Below are positions 48,659 to 56,980 of a stretch of DNA of 64,000 nt, in pieces. The DNA comes from 2-02-FULL-55-14 sp964581115 (GTDB lineage Bacteria; Bacteroidota; Ignavibacteria; UBA10030), in assembly GCA_964581115.1 (NCBI GenBank), contig CAZOMY010000002.1, positions 235,433 through 299,432 of the forward strand, given 5' to 3'. Each line of letters begins with the position of its first letter. The stretch's first letter is position 1. The position numbers and the translations under genes were made by a program. The notes under the pieces were generated by a model. That model was not told where the DNA came from and did no database searches. It was given only the letters and a program-made list of their open reading frames with translations.

Positions 48659-51010
48659 ATGATCGGCGGCATTCTGGTGAAGGCGGGATTCGCGGCGGCG
48701 TTGGCGTCGTCGATCCTCTACTACTTCGTCGTCCGGACATCGCACACCCGGCATCTGCATCTTGCCCGGCTGTCGTATCACGGCGCCGTTCTCAGCCTGG
48801 TGGCCGCTTCGGGCGTTCTCCTCAATCTCATACTCACCCACCAGTTCCAATACACGTATGTGTGGAGCTACAGCTCGACGGACCTGCCGTTGTCGCTGCT
48901 CATCTCCACCTTCTACGCCGGACAAGAAGGGAGCTTCATGTTGTGGGCTCTCTATACGTCGCTCATCGGCGTGTTCTTGATGTCTTACACGGCGCGCAAG
49001 GGCTATGAGGCCGAGGTGATGAGCGTGTTCGGGCTCATTGTCACCTTCCTGATGCTGATGCTGGTCGTCAAGAATCCGTTCGCATACATCTGGGACACCT
49101 TTCCGAACGACCTTATCCAATCCGGGCCGATCCCGGCGGGCGTGACGAATGCCGTGGTGCTCGATGCGGCCAAGAACCTGTGGGCACGCTTTCCGACGGA
49201 GGGAAAAGGGCTGAATCCTCTCCTCCAGAACTACTGGATGGTGATCCACCCACAGGTGTTGTTCATGGGATTCTCGGCGATGGCCGTACCGTACGCCATG
49301 GCGGTTGGCGGACTGTGGAAGCGGGACTATCATTCCTGGATCCGGGTCGCCACACCCTGGGCAGTCTTTGGGGCCATGGTCCTCGGTACCGGCATCATTC
49401 TCGGGGGGTACTGGGCGTACGAGACGCTCGGATGGGGCGGCTTCTGGGCATGGGACCCGGTGGAGAACTCCTCGCTCGTTCCCTGGCTCATCTGCGTGGC
49501 GACGATCCACACCTCGCTCACGCAACGCAAGAGCGGAGCTTTCGTCCGAACGAACTTCGCCCTCAGCATCCTGGCTTTCGTCGCCGTCGTCTACAGCACG
49601 TTCCTGACCCGAAGCGGCATCCTGGGCGACACCTCGGTCCACTCCTTTGTCGACCCTGGCATGTGGGTCTACTGGCTGCTCCTGTCGTGGATGGGCATTT
49701 TCATCGTCGTCGGATTCGGCACGCTGATCGTGCGAATGCGCGAGATGCCGAAGGTCCCGGTCGAGCATTCAATGCTCTCACGCGATTTCGCCCTGTTCGT
49801 GGGCGCGGCGGCGCTGGTCTTGACATCGCTGTTCGTGCTGGTCGGCACGTCGGCGCCGATCATCACAACGATCGCCAAGGGAAAGGCTTCCGCCGTCGAT
49901 ATCATGTACTATGTCCGGACCAACCTTCCCCTCGGCATTGCCATCACGTTCCTGTCGGGCCTGGGACAGCTCTTGTGGTGGCGCTCGTCACGCATGTCGT
50001 CGCTCATGCGGCGTATGGCGTGGCCCGTGGGGCTTGCCGCGGTGATCACTGCGGTCGTGATGCTGCTCGGTTGGGAAGAGCCCCTCATTCTGTTGTTCGT
50101 GTTCACCTCCGCCTTCGCCCTATGCGCCAACCTGCAAGTGGGCGCCGAGATCTACCGAGGAAATCCGAAGTACGCCGGCGGCGCGCTGGCGCATGTCGGC
50201 ATTGCCGTCATGTGCATCGGATTCGTGACGTCGGAGCGGTACGACCAGAAAGCGACGCTTTCGCTGGAGAAACACAAGCCGGTCCAATCGCTCGGCTACA
50301 CCCTGACCTATACCGGCTACCGCATGGTCGATACGGAAAAGTACGGATTCGTCGTCGAGGTGGAGAAGAATGGGAGGAAGCGGGAGGTCGCGCCCGTTAT
50401 GTACGTGAGCAATTTCACGCAGAGCATCATGCGGCATCCTGATCTCGTGAACTACCTGACACGGGACCTCTATGTGGCGCCAATGTCGCTCGAAGAGGCC
50501 ACGACGGGAGCACGCGCTGCGACGATCGAGCTGGAGCGTGGCATCGCGAAGCCGTTCGGCGGGCTCTCGCTGACCTTCCGTTCGTTCGACATGGGAAATG
50601 CCAATCGCGACGCGATGATGGAGGGAAAGCCGTTCGAGATCCGCATGATCCTCGACGTGCGGGAGGGGCCGAAGACGTCGCCGCTGTCGCTGCGGATGAC
50701 CTCCAGGAACGGTTCGGTGGAGTTCCCCGAGACGATGTACACCGACCGGGACGGAAAGACGTATTCATTCCGCATCGGCCGCCTGCGCTCGGAACAGGAT
50801 GATATGGCGGTCCCCAAGGTGGAAGTCGTGGCGATGGCCCCGGCCGACCTGGCGGCGCCGGGGAAGCCGGAGACACTCGTCATCGAAGCCAGCGTGAAGC
50901 CATACATCAACCTGGTCTGGGTCGGCACGGTGACGCTGATCGTCGGCTTTTTGCTCACGATCATCCGTCGCGTTCAAGAGTCACACGTTCTGGAGGAAGC
51001 GGAGGTGTGA
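48659..51010 (+). CDS. ccmF: Cytochrome c heme lyase subunit CcmF
   Basis: The 783-residue polytopic protein attaches heme to apocytochrome c. The WWD loop is WGGFWAWDPVENSS (~260-273); conserved heme-ligand histidines lie in the MVIHPQVLFMG and SVHSFVDPG loops. About 14 helices are followed by a ~250-residue periplasmic domain (from ~505) and a final helix. It is longer than E. coli CcmF. In System I* CcmF works without CcmH, which fits the absence of ccmH here. GGAGG precedes ATG 48659. Confidence 0.95.
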   Translation: MIGGILVKAGFAAALASSILYYFVVRTSHTRHLHLARLSYHGAVLSLVAASGVLLNLILTHQFQYTYVWSYSSTDLPLSLLISTFYAGQEGSFMLWALYTSLIGVFLMSYTARKGYEAEVMSVFGLIVTFLMLMLVVKNPFAYIWDTFPNDLIQSGPIPAGVTNAVVLDAAKNLWARFPTEGKGLNPLLQNYWMVIHPQVLFMGFSAMAVPYAMAVGGLWKRDYHSWIRVATPWAVFGAMVLGTGIILGGYWAYETLGWGGFWAWDPVENSSLVPWLICVATIHTSLTQRKSGAFVRTNFALSILAFVAVVYSTFLTRSGILGDTSVHSFVDPGMWVYWLLLSWMGIFIVVGFGTLIVRMREMPKVPVEHSMLSRDFALFVGAAALVLTSLFVLVGTSAPIITTIAKGKASAVDIMYYVRTNLPLGIAITFLSGLGQLLWWRSSRMSSLMRRMAWPVGLAAVITAVVMLLGWEEPLILLFVFTSAFALCANLQVGAEIYRGNPKYAGGALAHVGIAVMCIGFVTSERYDQKATLSLEKHKPVQSLGYTLTYTGYRMVDTEKYGFVVEVEKNGRKREVAPVMYVSNFTQSIMRHPDLVNYLTRDLYVAPMSLEEATTGARAATIELERGIAKPFGGLSLTFRSFDMGNANRDAMMEGKPFEIRMILDVREGPKTSPLSLRMTSRNGSVEFPETMYTDRDGKTYSFRIGRLRSEQDDMAVPKVEVVAMAPADLAAPGKPETLVIEASVKPYINLVWVGTVTLIVGFLLTIIRRVQESHVLEEAEV

Positions 51011-51039
51011 ACGGCAGGTCATCGGTCACGGAAAACAAC

Positions 51040-51063
51040 AAGGGCGGCCCAACGGCCGCCCTT
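51040..51063. terminator. Bidirectional terminator between ccmF and the SirB1-like gene
   Basis: Perfect 10-bp stem AAGGGCGGCC/GGCCGCCCTT with loop CAAC, between convergent genes. Confidence 0.75.
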
Positions 51064-51089
51064 CGTCGTTCTCGGAGCGTCAAGAACGC

Positions 51090-51932
51090 TCACGCTTCGT
51101 CGGGAGGTTCCGGGAGGATCGAGCGATGCAGCTCAGCCATGAGTGCGGCGTTTTCCGGTTGGTCCTCCTGCCGATAGGCATGCTGGAGATTGCGAAGACA
51201 ACGGGCGATGATCGTCTCGGCCGTACAGGGAGCCTCAAGGATCGACTGCATGGCGGTCGATGCGCCACGTTGCACCATCATGAGATCCCGGTCGCGCAGG
51301 AAGCGTCCGCTGTTGAAGGCGTCCACGACGTAGATGCGACCGTCGTGCTCCGCGCGAGCGAGGAAATGGCCGGGAAAATTGACACCGCGGACCTTCAACC
51401 CCAGGCGTCCCGCGACGAGAATGTACACGGAGACGAGACTGAGCGGTATGCCCCGCCCTTCCTCGATGACGTACACAAGGTTGGAGTGGAATGGATTGTG
51501 GTAGTCCTTTTCGGCTCCCTTCAAGCCCTTCGTTTTGAAGAGGTACGATGCCAGAGCCAACGGATCGGGATGTGAAACGCGTTGAGCGAACGCATCGGCC
51601 AGTTGGTCGAGCAAAGGGGTCAATCGAGCAGGGTAGCCGGGGCCGTACTGAAACTCCGCCACGAGCGCCATAGCGCCCTCGAGCCGCGCGTGATCGGTCT
51701 CCTCGGCTCGCCACTGAGGCCAGGCGCGCTGAAGCCACTGACGGGCGTGCTGCCCGAGCAGGTTGCGAAGCCGATGGCGGTCCTCCGCCGTCGTCGCGAT
51801 CTTCGAACGCGAAAGCTCGATCTCGAGGTAGGGTCCGAACGCACTGAGGGCGGTGAGCACGGTCTCTCGCACGACCTCGGAGTCGTCCTCGAGGAGGCGA
51901 AAAAGGTGTGGCAGGTCGGTCGCGTTTGGCAT
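51090..51932 (-). CDS. SirB1/transglutaminase-like family protein
   Basis: The 280-residue protein has a helical, HEAT-like N-terminal part (PHLFRLLEDDSEVVRETVLTAL) and the SirB1-type domain: NPFHSNLVYVIEEGRGIPLSL, GLKVRGVNFPGHFLAR and VVDAFNSGRFL. The domain resembles transglutaminases but the catalytic Cys is not evident, as usual in this family, so enzymatic activity is doubtful. The start at 51932 is taken because MPNATDLPHL begins the first helix; the longer frame into bshB1 is unlikely. It lies 35 bases downstream of bshB1. Confidence 0.8.
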   Translation of the reverse strand: MPNATDLPHLFRLLEDDSEVVRETVLTALSAFGPYLEIELSRSKIATTAEDRHRLRNLLGQHARQWLQRAWPQWRAEETDHARLEGAMALVAEFQYGPGYPARLTPLLDQLADAFAQRVSHPDPLALASYLFKTKGLKGAEKDYHNPFHSNLVYVIEEGRGIPLSLVSVYILVAGRLGLKVRGVNFPGHFLARAEHDGRIYVVDAFNSGRFLRDRDLMMVQRGASTAMQSILEAPCTAETIIARCLRNLQHAYRQEDQPENAALMAELHRSILPEPPDEA

Positions 51933-51967
51933 GGAATGGTACGGCCGAGAGAGCGGGTAGATCGCTC

Positions 51968-52696
51968 TCAGCCCTTCGCCGTGACGACGTCGAACAGTGA
52001 GCGAACGCCGACAGGGGCTATAGAAAAGAACGGTTCGCCGTGGCGGACGCCGATGCGTTCGCCATAATACCGTCCGCGCACCTCGACAAGGTCGAGGAAT
52101 CCCGGATGGCTGAGCTTGGTGGCTGGCTCTGTGCTGCGAGGGTCGTGGAACTGCGAGCCGAACTGACGGATCGCCTTCATCTTTGTCTCCCATGCCGCCG
52201 ACACATCGATGATGAAGGAAGGCTCGAACTCATACCACTGCATGAACTCAAAGTAGACATCCGGCCGGTGGGGTTGCTGCTGCCGGTCGTCGATCGATGT
52301 GGGAATATTCTTCAGTCCGGCGTAGAACCAGGCCTCTTTGCAGAGGCGGTGCGCCCGCACATGGTCGGGATGCCGTTCCTCGGAATGCGGGATGATGAGC
52401 ATCGACGGTTGAAGCTCCCGGATCACCGCGATGACCTTGCGCAGATTCTCCTGGTTGACCTCAATGTTGCCATCGGGAATGTCCAGCGTCCGGCGTTCAG
52501 CGATGCCGAGAACCATGGCGGCGGCCTCCGCCTCCTTGGCTCGGATCTCTCGGGAGCCGCGTGTTCCCAACTCGCCCTGCGTCAGGTCGAGCAGAGCGAC
52601 CCGGCGTCCGGCATTGACCATCGTGGCCACCGTGCCGCCGCATGAAAGTTCGATATCGTCGGGGTGGGCCCCGATCGCGAGTATGTCTGTTGCCAT
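51968..52696 (-). CDS. bshB1: N-acetylglucosaminyl-malate deacetylase, bacillithiol synthesis
   Basis: The 242-residue LmbE-like zinc deacetylase removes acetate from GlcNAc-malate, the second step of bacillithiol synthesis. The zinc site AHPDDIE is at 10-16 (H11, D14), with HPDHVRAH as the third ligand region; EVRGRYYG and QFHDP near the C-terminus are typical of BshB1 rather than MshB or PIG-L. bshA and bshC are not in the window. The start at 52696 directly precedes the first strand; AAGG abuts the ATG, so Shine-Dalgarno pairing is poor. Confidence 0.9.
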   Translation of the reverse strand: MATDILAIGAHPDDIELSCGGTVATMVNAGRRVALLDLTQGELGTRGSREIRAKEAEAAAMVLGIAERRTLDIPDGNIEVNQENLRKVIAVIRELQPSMLIIPHSEERHPDHVRAHRLCKEAWFYAGLKNIPTSIDDRQQQPHRPDVYFEFMQWYEFEPSFIIDVSAAWETKMKAIRQFGSQFHDPRSTEPATKLSHPGFLDLVEVRGRYYGERIGVRHGEPFFSIAPVGVRSLFDVVTAKG

Positions 52697-52719
52697 CCTT
52701 GACTGGATCAGATGGAACC

Positions 52720-52748
52720 AATCTAGCCAATCCGGGTTGGAAAGACAA
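52720..52748 (-). promoter_or_regulatory. Promoter of bshB1
   Basis: On the minus strand TTGTCT (52748-52743), 17-base spacer, TAGATT (52725-52720). Start ~52713, a 16-base leader. Confidence 0.5.
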
Positions 52749-52846
52749 GAAATCACGCGCGAATTGCCCGAATTCCGGCGGTGGATCGGGAACACAACGG
52801 AGCGGAGTTATCGTTCTAGCGAAGTGCCAATGATCGAACAGCAACG

Positions 52847-55384
52847 ATGAGAACAACCTTCATGTCTTTCGCTCTTGCCCTTTTCTTCATGATCTCCGCG
52901 TCAGCGGCAGCTCAAACGGGCTCCATTGGCGGGGTCGTGACCGACGAGCGGGGCAACGGCCTCCCCATGGCGAACGTCATGGTGGTGGGCACGGTCCTCG
53001 GAGCCGCCACCGACCTGGAGGGACGTTTTGAGATCAGTGGCCTGTCCGAGGGTGTGTACGTCCTCAATGTTTCGCTTGTGGGCTATGAATCGCGAAGGGT
53101 TGAGAACGTCCGGGTCGCCCCTGGGGTCTCTTCGCAGGTCACGGTGCTGCTGGAGGAGTCGGCGATCCAGCTCAATGAGGTCAGGATCGTCGGCGACCGA
53201 GACCGGCGCTCTGCTGACGATACGAGAACGTCGGTGAAGTATCTCGATCCCGGGACGGTCCGCGCACTTCCGGGCGTCGGGGAGGACATCCTCCGGTCGG
53301 TGCAGGCGCTTCCCGGCGTGCTGGCACCTAACGACTTCACGGCGCAACTGGTCATCCGCGGAAGCGGCCCCGACCAGAATCTCATCGTCATGGACGACAT
53401 CGAGATCTTCAACCCGTATCGCCTGTACGGATTCATCAGTATGTTCAATCCGGAGACGGTAACGGACGTCTCGGTGGAGACCGGCGGATTCCCCGCCCGC
53501 TATGGAGACCGTCTGTCGGCGGTCCTCGACGTGACGAACCGAAGCGGCCCGACGGACGGGCCCCTCAGCGCAAGCCTCAACATGAGCATCACCAACGTCA
53601 ACACGGTGCTCGAAGGGTCGCTGCCGGGATGGTTGCCGGGCTCATACGTGCTCTCTGCCCGCCGCACGTACTACGACCTGATTGCCGCGCCCCTTGCGCG
53701 ACGCACCGGAGCCGTTGGCGCCGATGTCGCTTTCCCCAATTTCTCCGACCTGCAGGCCAAGGTGACCTTCGGGCCGTTCGGACCGCACCGATTCATCGTC
53801 AACGGCCTCACGAGCCGCGACGCGGTGAACCTTGTTTCGGGGACGGGGCGTGACCGGCCCGACAGCCTCGACTGGATGAACCAGACAGACCATCGAGTCC
53901 TCGGGTTGGCGTGGCACTACACGCCGGGGTCCAACCTGTTCCTCAAGACCGTTGCGTCGTTCTACAGCAACAGCGGCGACACGGAGTTCTTCGGTTCATT
54001 CCTCGACCCGACACTCGATCGCTCGAAGTTCGAGGATGGCGCGTGGCAGGAGAGAAACGACTATCGGCTCTTGTCCGTCGACGCCACGACAGCGTACGTC
54101 TTTGATAAACGCTCGATCAAGCAGGAAGCGACGTGGAGGACCGGACGGCACGTTGTGGAAGGGGGAGTTGGGTATGACCGCTTGAAGACGACGTTCCGCT
54201 GGCAGTCGGAGGTGGATCCGGTGTTGCGCGCCATCAATCAAAGCCGGGGGATCAGCGTGCTGGACGGCGTGGACGATGTGAGGGCCTACGATCGGGTGAA
54301 TGCCTACTTGCAAGATCGCGTCTCGCTGATCTCGTGGCTGACGGTCACGCCGGGTCTTCGATATGACTGGTATGATCTGCTCGGCAAAGGATATCTATCG
54401 CCACGGCTGAGTGCGGCGATACGCTGGAATGATGTTACGACCCTTCGGGCATCGACCGGCGTCTACTATCAATCTCCGGGATATGAAAAGGTTGTCGATA
54501 CGCAGCGACCGAACAGCGGGCTGAACGATCTGGATGAGCGCTACACCCGCCAATTGGAAGCGGAGCGGGCCGTCCACGTTGTCGTCGGCCTTGACCGGTG
54601 GTTGACCGATCAGGTCCGCGTGAGTGCGGACGTGTATCAGAAACAGTTTTCCGACCTGATCACGCCCTCGGTCGTTCGCGGCAGCCGGTTTGAGTCGCGA
54701 TTGGTCGCCGGCGACGATCCTCGGGACCCGCGCTCGTGGCAACCGCCGTCGCTGGTGGCGTACGATTCGCTGACGAGCATCCCGTCGAATCAGGCATCGG
54801 GCGTGGCGCGCGGCTTCGAGGTGCTGATCGAAAGAAAGTCGCTGCGGCGTGACGATCGAATCTCCGGATGGCTGAGCTATGCGTATGCCATGGCCGAACG
54901 GACGGAACGCGGGGTGACGGTTCCATTCGAGTTCGACCAGCGCCATACCATCAACCTGACCGGGACCTACCGGATCAATGACTGGCTGGACCTTAGCGTC
55001 ACATGGCGGTATGGCAGCAACTTTCCTTACACGCCGGCGGTCGGAGTGCGGCCACGGATCATGACAACTGTCGTGAACGGGTCGACTCAGGCGTTTGTGG
55101 CCACGGACGCCGCGGGCAGGGTGATCTTCGATGTCGACCGCGGCGGTGCGAGCGCAGTCAACAGCGAACGAAAGCCGGCGTATCACCGGCTGGATCTGCG
55201 TACGACAGCAAGGACGAGCTTTTGGGGAGCTGATTGGGCCTTCTACCTCGACGTCATCAATGCCTACAATCGTGCAAACGTCCTCAACTACTCATACTTT
55301 GTTCGCGACGATCTGACCCTCGGTGTTCGGGAGACAACCATGTTTCCGATCTTGCCGACGTTGGGCGTCAGCGTCCGATGGTGA
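52847..55384 (+). CDS. TonB-dependent receptor with carboxypeptidase-regulatory-like N-terminal domain
   Basis: The 845-residue outer-membrane protein has a signal peptide (cleavage ~AQT, 23), a CarboxypepD-reg-like beta-sandwich (~25-105; GSIGGVVTDERGNGLPMANV), a plug domain (~120-235; RALPGVGEDILRSVQALPGV, QLVIRGSGPDQNLIVMD, GGFPARYGDRLSAVLDV) and a 22-strand barrel ending in the terminal aromatic GVSVRW. This architecture is typical of Bacteroidota receptors for siderophores, vitamins or polymers. No SusD-like partner follows, so glycan import is not indicated. It is divergent from bshB1. Confidence 0.9.
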   Translation: MRTTFMSFALALFFMISASAAAQTGSIGGVVTDERGNGLPMANVMVVGTVLGAATDLEGRFEISGLSEGVYVLNVSLVGYESRRVENVRVAPGVSSQVTVLLEESAIQLNEVRIVGDRDRRSADDTRTSVKYLDPGTVRALPGVGEDILRSVQALPGVLAPNDFTAQLVIRGSGPDQNLIVMDDIEIFNPYRLYGFISMFNPETVTDVSVETGGFPARYGDRLSAVLDVTNRSGPTDGPLSASLNMSITNVNTVLEGSLPGWLPGSYVLSARRTYYDLIAAPLARRTGAVGADVAFPNFSDLQAKVTFGPFGPHRFIVNGLTSRDAVNLVSGTGRDRPDSLDWMNQTDHRVLGLAWHYTPGSNLFLKTVASFYSNSGDTEFFGSFLDPTLDRSKFEDGAWQERNDYRLLSVDATTAYVFDKRSIKQEATWRTGRHVVEGGVGYDRLKTTFRWQSEVDPVLRAINQSRGISVLDGVDDVRAYDRVNAYLQDRVSLISWLTVTPGLRYDWYDLLGKGYLSPRLSAAIRWNDVTTLRASTGVYYQSPGYEKVVDTQRPNSGLNDLDERYTRQLEAERAVHVVVGLDRWLTDQVRVSADVYQKQFSDLITPSVVRGSRFESRLVAGDDPRDPRSWQPPSLVAYDSLTSIPSNQASGVARGFEVLIERKSLRRDDRISGWLSYAYAMAERTERGVTVPFEFDQRHTINLTGTYRINDWLDLSVTWRYGSNFPYTPAVGVRPRIMTTVVNGSTQAFVATDAAGRVIFDVDRGGASAVNSERKPAYHRLDLRTTARTSFWGADWAFYLDVINAYNRANVLNYSYFVRDDLTLGVRETTMFPILPTLGVSVRW

Positions 55385-55481
55385 GTTCCTACGGGGGGGG
55401 CACGTGCACGTTGCCCCGTCGACTTCTTCTCGCTACCTTGCATGGCAGCGGCGCCTTCCGGTCCCGCTGCTATGTTCGTTC

Positions 55482-56696
55482 ATGCCCTATCCTTCTCACA
55501 TACCAGACCCGGTTTCGGTCGATGTGCTGACCGTGGGCCAGGTGACCCAGCGCATCAAGCACGCGCTGGAGAGCGGTTTCCCCCGCGTGTGGGTGCAAGG
55601 TGAGCTCTCGAACGTCAAGCGTCATTCTTCGGGGCATCTCTATTTCACGCTCAAGGATGATCAAGCGTCGATCTCGGGAGTAATGTGGCGAAGTCGCGTG
55701 AGCGCACTGGCGATGCCGCTTGAAGACGGCCAGAAGGTTATCGTGCGAGGCGCCGTGACGGTGTACCCTCCGCGCGGTTCGTATCAGATCGACGCCGATC
55801 AGATCAAGCCGGTCGGCATCGGGGCATTGCAGCAGCGCTTCGAAGAACTCAAGCGAAAGCTGGCTGCGGAGGGACTGTTCGATGCGGCTCGCAAGAGGCC
55901 GCTGCCCGTGTATCCGCGGCGGATCGGAATCGTGACCTCGGAGACGGGGGCCGCTTTGTATGACATGCGGACGGTCCTACAGCGCCGCATGCCGTCGACG
56001 GGGATCCTGCTCATGCCTGTCAGAGTGCAGGGGGCCGGGGCGGCCGAGGAGATCGCTGCCGGCATCGATGCGCTCAATGCCTATGGAACCGTGGACGTTC
56101 TCATCGTTGGCCGGGGAGGCGGCTCGATAGAGGACCTATGGGCTTTCAACGAGGAGGTGGTCGCCCGCGCCATCGCCCGCTCACGGGTTCCGGTGGTCAG
56201 CGCTGTCGGACACGAAGTGGATCTGACGATCGCCGACCTGGTTGCGGACCATCGTGCACCGACACCCACGGCGGCGGCGCAGCATGTCGTGCGCGATAGG
56301 GGGGAGATCCTTGCCGATCTGGGCAATTTATGGTATACTCTCCGTCGTCGGATGGAGGAGATGCTGCGCGCACGCCGCGACCGACTGGCGGTGCTGTCAG
56401 ACTCGTATGCCCTGAACCGCCCCCGCGATCTTCTGAGGGAGTTTTCGCAGCGGCTGGACGAGCAGGAACGAGCGCTGGTATCGGCCGCCGACCGCATACT
56501 TGATCTGGCCCGCCATCGCCAAGCGGCCTTGACAGGCCGTCTTCAGGCTCTCGACCCCAAAGGTGTGCTCCATCGTGGCTATGCGATCATTCACGCCGCC
56601 GACGGTCTTCGGACGCGCGCGGTCGACGTCCGAGCGCGCGAATCGGTGCGCGTCGAGTTTCACGATGGCACTGTCACCGGAACGCTGAACGACTGA
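55482..56696 (+). CDS. xseA: Exodeoxyribonuclease VII large subunit
   Basis: The 404-residue nuclease subunit has an N-terminal OB-fold (VWVQGELSNVKRHSSGHLYFTLKDD), the catalytic domain with GIVTSETGAALYDM, LIVGRGGGSIEDLWAFN and SAVGHEVDLTIADLVAD, and a long coiled coil (~290-380) before the C-terminal LHRGYAI. It degrades single-stranded DNA with several XseB subunits. ATG 55482 begins the usual N-terminus; upstream codons overlap the receptor. xseB follows after 2 bases. Confidence 0.96.
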   Translation: MPYPSHIPDPVSVDVLTVGQVTQRIKHALESGFPRVWVQGELSNVKRHSSGHLYFTLKDDQASISGVMWRSRVSALAMPLEDGQKVIVRGAVTVYPPRGSYQIDADQIKPVGIGALQQRFEELKRKLAAEGLFDAARKRPLPVYPRRIGIVTSETGAALYDMRTVLQRRMPSTGILLMPVRVQGAGAAEEIAAGIDALNAYGTVDVLIVGRGGGSIEDLWAFNEEVVARAIARSRVPVVSAVGHEVDLTIADLVADHRAPTPTAAAQHVVRDRGEILADLGNLWYTLRRRMEEMLRARRDRLAVLSDSYALNRPRDLLREFSQRLDEQERALVSAADRILDLARHRQAALTGRLQALDPKGVLHRGYAIIHAADGLRTRAVDVRARESVRVEFHDGTVTGTLND

Positions 56697-56698
56697 CC

Positions 56699-56980
56699 AT
56701 GTCCGCCCAACGGGCCAAGAAAGGAAGACCGGACGCTCCCGTCGGACCTTCTGATGCGAAGCGAACGTTCGAAGCGGCGCTCGAGCGGCTCGAAGAGATT
56801 GTGGATGCGCTTGAGCAAGGTACCGTTCCGCTCGAGAAGGCCCTTGAGCTGTACCAGGAGGGGGCAACGCTGTCCAAGGAATGTGCGGACCGACTGAAGG
56901 CGGCAGAGCAGCGTATCATGAAGCTCTCCAAGAACGCCGACGGAACGTTCATGGAGTCCAGTCTCGACGACGACGAATGA
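56699..56980 (+). CDS. xseB: Exodeoxyribonuclease VII small subunit
   Basis: The 93-residue helical-hairpin protein (FEAALERLEEIVDALEQGTVPLEKALELYQEG) binds the XseA coiled coil. A basic ~20-residue N-terminal extension precedes the hairpin, and an acidic DDDE ends the chain. The stop overlaps dxs by ATGA. Confidence 0.95.
   Translation: MSAQRAKKGRPDAPVGPSDAKRTFEAALERLEEIVDALEQGTVPLEKALELYQEGATLSKECADRLKAAEQRIMKLSKNADGTFMESSLDDDE

Noticed and set aside
52847..55384. SusC-type glycan importer
   Set aside because: No SusD-like lipoprotein or glycoside hydrolase follows; general TonB-dependent receptor is the safer call.
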